From Quisquiliibacterium sp. (lineage in GTDB: Bacteria > Pseudomonadota > Gammaproteobacteria > Burkholderiales > Burkholderiaceae_E): DNA of 6,179 nucleotides. The stretch spans positions 1 to 6,179 of the forward strand of contig JALRBB010000288.1 in assembly GCA_023257915.1 (NCBI GenBank). The letters run 5' to 3'. The notes under the pieces were generated by a model that was not told the origin of the DNA, did no database searches, and saw nothing but the letters and a program-made list of their open reading frames with translations. This document shows, piece after piece, positions 1-5,547 of the stretch; the first letter of the stretch is position 1, and each line of letters opens with the position of its first letter. The position numbers and the translations under genes are program-made.

Positions 1-394
1 CGAGCCGCCCGCCCTCGACCAGCGTCAGTGCGGTCGCGTACGGCATGTGGGTGTGCAGCACGCACCGGGCCCGCGGATTCATGCGATGGATCCAGCTGTG
101 AATAAAGAAGGCGGTCGGCTCAATCGTGTGGCGGCCTTGCAGCACCTTGCCCGCCCCGTCGATCAGCAGCACATCTGCTGCACCGACTTCGCTCCAGTGC
201 AGGCCCTGCGGATTGATCAGATAGCGATCCGGCGCGAGTTCCAGACTGAAGTGGTTACAGACGCCTTCGTTCAAGCCAAGGCGCGCAGACCAGCGCAGCG
301 CAGCGGCCAGGTCGATGCGACCCTGATCGATTGCGGCCTGCTCGAGCAACACGCTCTGCGCAGGCCGATTGAGCACCTCGGGGTTGGCTGCCAT
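1..394 (-). CDS. Class II aldolase/adducin family protein (N-terminal 131 residues, cut by window edge)
   Basis: The reverse strand reads from ATG at 394-392 without a stop to the window edge, giving 131 residues beginning MAANPEVLNRPAQ. A GGAG ribosome binding site lies 7 nt upstream of the ATG. The protein matches the class II aldolase/adducin fold: an early segment with LGLNEGVCNHFSLEL (about residues 39-53), a YLINPQGLHWSEV loop (58-70), a Glu at 92 in the position of the catalytic acid, and the metal-binding HTH motif (His114, His116) in VLHTHMPYATAL. Family members are zinc-dependent aldolases, epimerases or decarboxylases acting on sugar phosphates or hydroxy acids. About half of the usual 210-260 residues is present, so the third metal histidine is outside the window. 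The substrate cannot be told. The gene diverges from msrB across an 89-bp gap in which I recognise no clear promoter. Confidence 0.85.
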   Translation of the reverse strand, partial: MAANPEVLNRPAQSVLLEQAAIDQGRIDLAAALRWSARLGLNEGVCNHFSLELAPDRYLINPQGLHWSEVGAADVLLIDGAGKVLQGRHTIEPTAFFIHSWIHRMNPRARCVLHTHMPYATALTLVEGGRL

Positions 395-483
395 CACGGA
401 TCTCCATGAAAATGAAGCAGCTATTCTGTCACGGGACTGATGGCATGATGCTGACCTGCGACCGCAGCGCGATAGGAGCCCCA

Positions 484-879
484 ATGAGCAAGCATGACAC
501 CCCCGAGCAGGACACCGACTGGCGCAACACGCTGACCCCGGAGCAGTACACGGTGCTGCGCCGCGAGGGCACGGAACGGCCTTTCAGCAGTCCGCTGAAC
601 GATGAAAAGCGCAAAGGTACTTTCGTGTGCGCCGGCTGCGGACATCCGCTCTTTGATGCGTCAATGAAATTCGATAGCGGAACCGGCTGGCCGAGCTTCT
701 TTACGACGCTGCCTGGCGCGTTCGAGACCAAGCGCGACTTCAAGTTGATCCTTCCGCGAACCGAGTACCACTGCGCGAAATGCGGCGGGCATCATGGCCA
801 TGTTTTCAACGACGGCCCCGCCCCGACCGGCCAGCGCTTCTGCAATAACGGCGTCGCGTTGCGTTTCATTCCGGACTGA
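484..879 (+). CDS. msrB: Peptide-methionine (R)-S-oxide reductase MsrB
   Basis: This 131-residue protein reduces the R-epimer of methionine sulfoxide in oxidised proteins, normally with thioredoxin as reductant, in the cytosol (no signal peptide is visible). The whole length is a SelR/MsrB domain. Two CxxC pairs (Cys49/Cys52 and Cys97/Cys100) form the structural zinc site. The FDSGTGWPSF block (63-72) and HHGHVFNDGP (103-112) line the active site, and Cys120 in RFCNNGVALRF is the catalytic cysteine. Residue 67 is Thr where many family members have the resolving Cys (SGCGWPSF), and no spare cysteine remains, so this is probably a one-Cys enzyme reduced directly by a thiol partner (inference). 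I chose ATG 484 because AGGAG at 474-478 precedes it by 5 nt. An in-frame ATG at 406 would add 26 residues unlike the family. The gene is followed after 71 bp by the FAH-family gene. Confidence 0.95.
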   Translation: MSKHDTPEQDTDWRNTLTPEQYTVLRREGTERPFSSPLNDEKRKGTFVCAGCGHPLFDASMKFDSGTGWPSFFTTLPGAFETKRDFKLILPRTEYHCAKCGGHHGHVFNDGPAPTGQRFCNNGVALRFIPD

Positions 880-950
880 TCCGCCAAGGTCCGGCAAGGT
901 CAAGCGGCTCGGTGTACTCTTAGCGGTTTTCCTTCCCAGCGGAGTATCCG

Positions 951-1820
951 ATGCGCCTGGTTTCCTTTCGCCAAGGCAAACGCGACGGTCTTGCCGTACG
1001 CATCCATGATCGCCTGGTCGACCTTTCGGTTGCGGCACCGCAGCTTCCGGGCCAAATCAGAGCCTTGCTGGCGGCAGGCCCGCAGGCCCTTAGCGCGGCT
1101 GCCGATTCAGCCGCCAAGGCCGGGGCCTCGGCCGACCTGGACCCGGCTTCGATCGAGTATCTGCCGGTGGTGCCGGATGCGGGCAAGATCTTCTGCCTGG
1201 GCCTGAACTATGCCGCCCACGCTGCCGAAGGTGGCAACGCGGTACCGGCCTACCCGGCCCTGTTTCTTCGCACTGCTGGCAGCCTGACCGGCCACGGCCA
1301 GCCGATCCTGCACAGCAGGCTGTCTGACACACTCGACTTCGAAGCCGAACTGGCAGTCGTGATCGGTCGACGTGTACGTCGTGCCGCAGTTGCCGACGCG
1401 CTCGAGGCGGTTGCCGGTTACTCCTGCTTTAATGACGGCTCGGTGCGGGAATACCAGCGAAAGACCACCCAGTGGACCATCGGCAAGAACTTCGAGTCCA
1501 CCGGCGGTTTCGGCCCGGAACTGGTGACCGCCGATGAACTGCCCGCAGGCGCGCGCGGATTGCGGATCCGATCGATCCTCAATGGCAAGACCATGCAGGA
1601 CGACAACACCGCAAATATGATCGTGTCAGTTGCGGATGCCATCGCGCTGATCAGCGACTGCGTCACGCTGGAACCTGGCGACGTGATCGTCATGGGAACG
1701 CCCTCAGGCGTTGGCTATGCGCGAACCCCACCGGTCTTCATGCGGGCGGGCGACGTCTGCGAGATCGAGATCGAGGGCGTCGGCAAGCTCAGCAACCCGA
1801 TCGCCGACGAACCTGTCTGA
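951..1820 (+). CDS. Fumarylacetoacetate hydrolase (FAH) family protein
   Basis: This 289-residue soluble enzyme belongs to the FAH superfamily, whose members hydrolyse, decarboxylate or isomerise beta-diketo or 2-keto-enol acids using Mg2+ or Mn2+. A small N-terminal domain (about 1-70) precedes the catalytic domain, which opens with [15 protein letters not shown] (79-93). His90 and Glu93 there match the lid residues of the family. [11 protein letters not shown] (129-139) gives metal ligands Glu131 and Glu133, and [10 protein letters not shown] (160-169) gives the third ligand Asp162. [12 protein letters not shown] (178-189) and MGTPSGVG (248-255) are further family signatures. The start at 951 is supported by GGAG at 941-944 with 6-nt spacing. 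Candidate activities include 2-hydroxyhepta-2,4-diene-1,7-dioate isomerase, acylpyruvate hydrolase and 2,4-diketo-3-deoxy-sugar-acid hydrolase; the sequence alone does not choose among them. It lies 88 bp upstream of serC on the same strand, so partial co-transcription is possible. Confidence 0.92.
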   Translation: MRLVSFRQGKRDGLAVRIHDRLVDLSVAAPQLPGQIRALLAAGPQALSAAADSAAKAGASADLDPASIEYLPVVPDAGKIFCLGLNYAAHAAEGGNAVPAYPALFLRTAGSLTGHGQPILHSRLSDTLDFEAELAVVIGRRVRRAAVADALEAVAGYSCFNDGSVREYQRKTTQWTIGKNFESTGGFGPELVTADELPAGARGLRIRSILNGKTMQDDNTANMIVSVADAIALISDCVTLEPGDVIVMGTPSGVGYARTPPVFMRAGDVCEIEIEGVGKLSNPIADEPV

Positions 1821-1854
1821 CCCCGTGGCCGGCCGGGCCCATCGGCTCGCCGCG

Positions 1855-1875
1855 CCCCTTCCCTTTCCCTCCCCC
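1855..1875 (-). other. Putative G-quadruplex motif in the serC leader (template strand)
   Basis: On the minus strand this stretch has four runs of guanine of lengths 5, 3, 3 and 4, separated by loops of A, AAA and AA. That satisfies the standard G3+N1-7 four-tract rule. On the plus strand it is a pure C/T tract, and the G-free stretch continues to 1890. It ends 33 bp before the serC start codon, between the FAH-family gene and serC. The motif is directly visible; folding in the cell and any effect on transcription are inference. Confidence 0.6.
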
Positions 1876-1908
1876 AAACTCAACAAACCAGAACGCAAGG
1901 AAACAGCA

Positions 1909-2991
1909 ATGCGCAAGGTCTTCAATTTCAGCGCCGGCCCGGCAGTGCTCCCAGAAGAGGTACTGCAGCAGGCTGCAGCCGAGATGCTCGACTGGCACGG
2001 CAGCGGCCAGTCGGTCATGGAAATGAGCCACCGTGGCAAGGAATACATGAGCATCCACGCGCAGGCGGAAGCCGATCTGCGTGAACTGATGCAGATCCCG
2101 TCCGGCTACAAGGTGCTGTTCCTGCAAGGCGGTGCCACGCTGCAATTTGCCCAGATTCCGATGAATCTGATGCGCGGCAAGGCGAGCGCCGACTATGTCA
2201 ATACTGGTGAATGGTCCAAAAAAGCGATCAAGGAAGCCAAGCTGTTCGGCAAGGTCAACATTGCCGCATCCGGCGAGGACCGCAATTTCAGCTACATCCC
2301 CGAGTTGTCGAGCTGGAAGCTCGACCCGCAAGCGGCCTATGTGCACATCTGCTCGAACGAGACGATCGGCGGGGTCGAGTTCAACTGGGTTCCCGACACC
2401 GGTGACGTGCCGCTGGTAGCGGACCTGTCCTCCTGCTTTTTGTCACGCCCGGTCGATGTCGCCCGATACGGCTTGCTGTACGGCGGGGCCCAAAAGAACA
2501 TCGGCCCGGCCGGTCTGACGATCGTCATCGTGCGTGAAGACCTGCTCGGCTTTGCGCCGGCGGGCACGCCTTCGGTGCTCGACTTCAAAACGCAGGCCGA
2601 CAACGACTCGATGCTGAACACTCCGCCGACCTATTCAATCTATCTGGCCGGACTGGTGTTTCAATGGCTCAAGCGTCAGGGCGGCATCGCCGCGATGGAG
2701 CAGCGCAACATCGAAAAGTCGGCCTTGCTCTATGACTATCTGGACTCCACCGGGTTTTACAACAACCCGGTCGCGCCCAAGGATCGCTCGCGAATGAACG
2801 TGCCTTTCACGCTCAAGGATGCGGCGCTGGACGACACCTTCCTGAAGGGCGCGCAGCAACGCAACATGCTGCAGCTCAAGGGTCATCGTTCGGTTGGCGG
2901 AATGCGTGCGTCGATCTACAACGCGATGCCGATCGAGGGCGTGCGGGCGCTGGTTCAGTACATGCGTGAATTCGAGAAACAGCATGGCTGA
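1909..2991 (+). CDS. serC: Phosphoserine aminotransferase SerC
   Basis: This 360-residue PLP enzyme converts 3-phosphohydroxypyruvate plus glutamate to phosphoserine plus 2-oxoglutarate, the second step of serine synthesis; the family also acts in pyridoxine synthesis. The N-terminus [15 protein letters not shown] (5-19) and MSHRGKEY (39-46) are class V aminotransferase SerC signatures. QGGAT (73-77) binds the cofactor phosphate, and Trp102 in NTGEW stacks on the PLP ring. ADLSS (171-175) contributes Asp172, and Lys196 in [11 protein letters not shown] forms the Schiff base. [17 protein letters not shown] (325-341) carries His326 and Arg327, which contact substrate phosphate and carboxylate. 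The length is normal for the family. Start 1909 is chosen from AAGGA at 1897-1901 (7-nt spacing) and from homology; the upstream in-frame extension reads through the end of the preceding gene in another frame. The 3' end overlaps serA by 8 bp, indicating translational coupling. Confidence 0.98.
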   Translation: MRKVFNFSAGPAVLPEEVLQQAAAEMLDWHGSGQSVMEMSHRGKEYMSIHAQAEADLRELMQIPSGYKVLFLQGGATLQFAQIPMNLMRGKASADYVNTGEWSKKAIKEAKLFGKVNIAASGEDRNFSYIPELSSWKLDPQAAYVHICSNETIGGVEFNWVPDTGDVPLVADLSSCFLSRPVDVARYGLLYGGAQKNIGPAGLTIVIVREDLLGFAPAGTPSVLDFKTQADNDSMLNTPPTYSIYLAGLVFQWLKRQGGIAAMEQRNIEKSALLYDYLDSTGFYNNPVAPKDRSRMNVPFTLKDAALDDTFLKGAQQRNMLQLKGHRSVGGMRASIYNAMPIEGVRALVQYMREFEKQHG

Positions 2992-4168
2992 GAAATTCAA
3001 GGTTCTGGTCCTGAACCAGATCTCCCAGCAGGGACTCAAGCGCCTTCCGTCGGAACTCTATTCCGTCGGCAAGGATCTGGCCGATCCGGATGCGGTGCTG
3101 GTGCGCTCCGCCGACATGCACGAGATGTCGATTCCCGACAGCGTGTGTGCGATCGGACGGGCCGGCGCCGGCACCAACAACATCCCGGTCGCAGCGATGA
3201 GTCAGCGCGGCGTGCCGGTATTCAATGCTCCCGGAGCCAACGCCAATGCGGTCAAGGAGCTGGTTCTGGCCGGCATGTTGATGGCAGCGCGCAACCTGCC
3301 GGGCGCACTGCGCTTTGTCGACGGACTTGACCCGGCCACGCCGGACATGGACAAGCATGTCGAGGACAGCAAGAAGAATTTCGCCGGATTCGAACTGGCC
3401 GGACACACGCTGGGCGTGATCGGCCTGGGAAAGATTGGCTGCCTGGTCGCCGATGCGGCAATCCGGCTTGGCATGAACGTCATCGGCTACGACCCGGAAA
3501 TCACGGTCGACGCAGCCTGGAGCCTGCCCTCGCAAGTCAGGCGGGCATCATCGGTCGGCGAACTGCTGAAGGCGTCGCACTTCGTCACGCTGCACGTTCC
3601 GCTGGTGGCGGCCACCCGCGGTCTGATCGGTCCGGCAAACATCGAGCAGATGCGCCATGGCTCGGTGCTGCTGAACTTTTCGCGCGACGGCGTCGCCGAT
3701 GAAGCAGCGGTGCTCGACGCGCTGAACTCGGAGCGTATGCGGTATTACGTCTGCGACTTTCCGGGACCGGCGATCAACGCAAACCCGCGCGCGATCGCGT
3801 TGCCGCATCTTGGTGCGTCAACTCGGGAGGCGGAAGAGAACTGCGCGTTGATGGTGGCCGACCAGCTTCGTGACTATCTCGAGAACGGCAATGTCCGCAA
3901 TTCGGTCAATTTCCCGGATACCGCGGCGCCGCGCGAATCCGCGTATCGGCTGGGCATCGCAAACGCAAATGTGCCCAACATGCTCGGGCAGATTTCAACA
4001 GCGCTAGCAGCTTCGAACCTGAACATTCACAACATGCTGAATCGCTCGCGCGGTGAAATGGCGTACACAATTGTCGATGTTGACAGTGCAGTGCCCGACA
4101 GCGTGCTGGGCATGCTGCGCGGCATCGACGGCATCCTGTCAGTGAGGTACATGCCCGCCCCGCAGTAG
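2984..4168 (+). CDS. serA: D-3-phosphoglycerate dehydrogenase, short ACT-domain type
   Basis: This 394-residue protein is predicted to oxidise 3-phosphoglycerate to 3-phosphohydroxypyruvate with NAD+, supplying the substrate of SerC encoded just upstream. The N-terminal substrate domain holds [11 protein letters not shown] (58-68) and [15 protein letters not shown] (81-95). The NAD fold has GLGKIG (147-152) and Asp170 in GYDP. Arg234 in NFSRDG and His275 in [15 protein letters not shown] are the catalytic Arg and His. A C-terminal ACT domain (about 322-388, including [10 protein letters not shown] and [18 protein letters not shown]) suggests allosteric control by serine (inference). The usual DVFxxEP block that supplies the catalytic Glu is replaced by CDFPGPA (257-263). 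From memory, clostridial-type short SerA proteins have a similar TDFP block. The start ATG lies inside the last codons of serC, with only a weak GAGAAA ribosome binding site, so translation probably depends on coupling. Confidence 0.93.
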   Translation: MAEKFKVLVLNQISQQGLKRLPSELYSVGKDLADPDAVLVRSADMHEMSIPDSVCAIGRAGAGTNNIPVAAMSQRGVPVFNAPGANANAVKELVLAGMLMAARNLPGALRFVDGLDPATPDMDKHVEDSKKNFAGFELAGHTLGVIGLGKIGCLVADAAIRLGMNVIGYDPEITVDAAWSLPSQVRRASSVGELLKASHFVTLHVPLVAATRGLIGPANIEQMRHGSVLLNFSRDGVADEAAVLDALNSERMRYYVCDFPGPAINANPRAIALPHLGASTREAEENCALMVADQLRDYLENGNVRNSVNFPDTAAPRESAYRLGIANANVPNMLGQISTALAASNLNIHNMLNRSRGEMAYTIVDVDSAVPDSVLGMLRGIDGILSVRYMPAPQ

Positions 4169-4178
4169 CGGAGCGGGC
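4153..4178. terminator. GC-rich hairpin spanning the serA stop codon, possible terminator
   Basis: Arms 4153-4163 and 4168-4178 pair over 11 positions with a single C:A mismatch (4159/4172), closed by the four-base loop AGTA. The TAG stop (4166-4168) straddles the loop and the first base of the 3' arm. No T-run follows on the plus strand (AGGTCCGTG follows), nor on the minus strand side, so it is not a classic intrinsic terminator. It sits between two convergent genes and could slow polymerase or protect the 3' end of the serC-serA mRNA. The pairing is seen directly; the function is inferred. Confidence 0.55.
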
Positions 4179-4219
4179 AGGTCCGTGTGCGCCGTCAGGC
4201 TAGGATGCCTCGCGCAGGC

Positions 4220-5230
4220 TCAGGCGTGCGCCGGAGCGGTCGACCGGGCAGCCTGCGGTGCGCGACGTTTTCCAGTCTGCACGGCGCTGCGCAGATCTGG
4301 CATCCGGCGGACCCGATCATCGTCGGCGAGTTTGCGGCTTGCCGGCGACAGACGCTGCACCATCGACTTGACCAGGTGCGGAGTGCTCAGCCGGGTCCAA
4401 CCGCAGGCCGGCGCCTTGCAAACCAGCAAGTTGTGGGCGAGCGGCTGCAAGATCTCGGTTGCCAGGTCGATGCTGGGCAGGCGCTCGTACAGATCTTCGA
4501 GCGCCAGCGGCGGGCTGCTTGGGTCGTCGCAACGACCGACCAGGACCTGCATCCTGGCAACCAGCCCAGGATGATGCGGCAGGAACTGGGCCACAAAGGC
4601 CGACGCGTGTCCGGCGACGATCATGCTGTTCCACAGAGATCCGCGGGCAATCAGCGCCGCCGCGCGTCTGCGGTCCACCGGCTCGACCAGCGATTCGAGC
4701 CCTCGCGAGTCGAGTTTTTCCTCATCCAGCGACGGGACCAGATAGCCGATGTCGGTTTCGGGACCTTCCGGTTCGATTCCAATGACGACCAGATCGCGTG
4801 ACGTGGACGACAGGCTGTCGACCGCGTCGCGTGCCGCCAGAGTCAGCACCGACTCCTTGGCTGCGTATTGATCCGATGGAAAGAAGACGATCCGGGCGTC
4901 CGGGTCGCGCTTGAGGATCGTCAGCGCTGCGAGCAGCACCGCATTGCCGGTGCCGCGATCGGCAGACTGCACAATTAGGTTTCCTGGGGCGAACTCATTG
5001 GACATCGTGTGCCACCACTGCCAATGATTGGCGACCACGACTGCGCAGACCCGTTCCGGACTCGCGACCGACCGCGCCCGCTTCATGGCCAGAGACAACA
5101 GGCACTGGCTACCGTCTGCCGTGCAATACTGCTTGGGGACCAGACGGCCCCGGGAATCGGAGGTCAACCCACCAAGGCGTGATCCGTCGCCGCCGGCCAG
5201 AACCACCGCCCACACGTCACCTTGTTTCAT
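4220..5230 (-). CDS. Sugar-phosphate nucleotidyltransferase-like protein (mannose-1-phosphate guanylyltransferase related), divergent active site
   Basis: This 336-residue protein has a GT-A nucleotidyltransferase fold. The N-terminal AVVLAGGDGSRLGGLT (8-23) and PKQY (32-35) form the nucleotide-binding loop and lysine. VQSADRGTGNAVLLA (87-101) and VFFPSDQYAAKE (115-126) follow, with Asp120 at the metal site, and then ETDIGYLVP (158-166) and LWNSMIVAG (199-207). These resemble GDP-mannose pyrophosphorylases that lack the C-terminal isomerase cupin of AlgA/ManC. Several positions differ from the family: PSDQ replaces P(S/A)DH, LVEPV (181-185) replaces FVEKP, and WTRLSTP (278-284) replaces the WSDxG motif whose Asp takes part in metal binding. 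The tail after about residue 300 is basic and probably disordered. Start 5230 is supported by AGGAAGGA with 6-nt spacing. It is convergent with serA and divergent from groES. A real sugar substrate, or loss of catalysis, cannot be decided here. Confidence 0.8.
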   Translation of the reverse strand: MKQGDVWAVVLAGGDGSRLGGLTSDSRGRLVPKQYCTADGSQCLLSLAMKRARSVASPERVCAVVVANHWQWWHTMSNEFAPGNLIVQSADRGTGNAVLLAALTILKRDPDARIVFFPSDQYAAKESVLTLAARDAVDSLSSTSRDLVVIGIEPEGPETDIGYLVPSLDEEKLDSRGLESLVEPVDRRRAAALIARGSLWNSMIVAGHASAFVAQFLPHHPGLVARMQVLVGRCDDPSSPPLALEDLYERLPSIDLATEILQPLAHNLLVCKAPACGWTRLSTPHLVKSMVQRLSPASRKLADDDRVRRMPDLRSAVQTGKRRAPQAARSTAPAHA

Positions 5231-5344
5231 CGCGATTCCTTCCTATCTTGTTATTCGAGACTGAAATTCCTGCCTGACTTCGCCCCGAATGTATGGCGCG
5301 GGCTCGCGGGTGCATATACGCGCAGACACGTATCCACCCCCCAC
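5231..5344. other. Upstream part of the 308-bp divergent intergenic region
   Basis: This part lies between the start of the minus-strand nucleotidyltransferase gene and the groES promoter. It must hold the promoter of the minus-strand gene, but I see no convincing -35/-10 pair for it. The only visible order is a 5-bp inverted repeat ATACG-N8-CGTAT at 5316-5333 with further GTAT-like words nearby (5291-5295), which might be an operator or chance. The remainder of the intergenic region (5345-5538) is annotated separately as promoter, CIRCE and leader. Confidence 0.35.
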
Positions 5345-5373
5345 TTGAAAAGATGTCGCCCGATCCTTATCAT
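5345..5373 (+). promoter_or_regulatory. groESL promoter
   Basis: TTGAAA (5345-5350) and TATCAT (5368-5373) are each one base from the sigma-70 consensus and are separated by exactly 17 bp. The predicted transcription start falls near 5380, inside the CIRCE operator, so bound HrcA would block initiation. The same stretch also reads CTTGAA (from 5344) followed after about 16 bp by CTTATC (5366-5371), which resembles the RpoH (sigma-32) consensus described in alphaproteobacteria. Dual use by the housekeeping and heat-shock sigma factors is therefore possible but is inference. Confidence 0.8.
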
Positions 5374-5399
5374 TAGCACTCGCAACCGATGAGTGCTAA
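5373..5399 (+). promoter_or_regulatory. CIRCE operator (HrcA binding site)
   Basis: TTAGCACTC, a 9-nt spacer (GCAACCGAT) and GAGTGCTAA form a perfect inverted repeat identical to the CIRCE consensus. HrcA binds it to repress chaperonin genes; HrcA needs GroEL to fold, so heat stress titrates GroEL and relieves repression. Here the element begins at the last base of the -10 box and covers the predicted start site, and it ends 139 nt before the groES ATG. The hrcA gene itself is not in the window. Confidence 0.97.
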
Positions 5400-5418
5400 C
5401 ACCAAGACAGTTCACTGC

Positions 5419-5537
5419 CCTGGGGAAATGCTCGTCAAAGTTCCAGGCCGAAGGTCTGAATCTAGGCCCATGTGGGCGGAAATTCAGGCGCCGGTCAATT
5501 AAAAACCTTTTTAAATCAATTGCTTAGGAGAAAGTTT
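5419..5537 (+). promoter_or_regulatory. Structured groES 5' leader with candidate fourU-type RNA thermometer
   Basis: Three successive stems can be drawn by eye. Stem I pairs CCTGG 5419-5423 with CCAGG 5443-5447. Stem II pairs CTGAAT 5456-5461 with ATTCAG 5482-5487, and inside it GCCC 5466-5469 with GGGC 5474-5477 around ATGT. Stem III pairs AAAC 5503-5506 with GTTT 5534-5537 and C-TTTT 5507-5511 with the ribosome binding site AGGAG 5526-5530 through U-A and U-G pairs, with an AAA bulge between. Pairing of a run of U with AGGA is the hallmark of fourU thermometers. The complementarity is seen directly; temperature sensing is inference and no folding energy was computed. Confidence 0.45.
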
Positions 5538-5547
5538 CATGAAACTT
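5532..5547 (+). repeat. 16-bp perfect palindrome centred on the groES start codon
   Basis: AAGTTTCATGAAACTT is its own reverse complement and contains the ATG at 5539-5541. As RNA it can form a weak stem of six pairs (one G-C, otherwise A-U) with a CATG loop. It is mutually exclusive with the leader stem that pairs 5503-5506 with 5534-5537, so the two may be alternative states of the start region. The MKL start is common in beta- and gammaproteobacterial GroES, so part of the palindrome may simply reflect codon choice. Confidence 0.5.

Noticed and set aside
47..409. Plus-strand open frame of 120 codons at the left edge
   Set aside because: It is the complement of the class II aldolase gene, whose HTH metal motif and ribosome binding site support the minus strand.
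406..483. Upstream ATG extending MsrB by 26 residues
   Set aside because: The extension has no family similarity, while ATG 484 has an AGGAG site at good spacing and gives the usual MsrB length.
880..950. Promoter or terminator between msrB and the FAH-family gene
   Set aside because: There are short repeated AAGGTC and AGCGG words and a weak TACTCT -10-like box, but no matching -35 and no clean hairpin.
1821..1850. GC-rich GGCCGGCC/GGGCCC stretch after the FAH-family gene as an intrinsic terminator
   Set aside because: Several short pairings are possible but none gives a clear long stem, and no T-run follows; the later C/T tract is not a U-tract.
1789..2346. Minus-strand open frame of 185 codons over the serC start
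   Set aside because: Shadow of serC; the matching sense protein is unmistakable and the antisense product shows no domain.
2876..3535. Minus-strand open frame of 219 codons across the serC/serA junction
   Set aside because: It is antisense to two clear enzymes, its composition is typical of a shadow frame (many Arg, His, Gln and Val) and no motif is visible.
4187..4801. Plus-strand open frame of 204 codons opposite the nucleotidyltransferase gene
   Set aside because: It lies antisense to a well-supported gene, has no family motif and no convincing ribosome binding site; long antisense frames are expected in GC-rich DNA.
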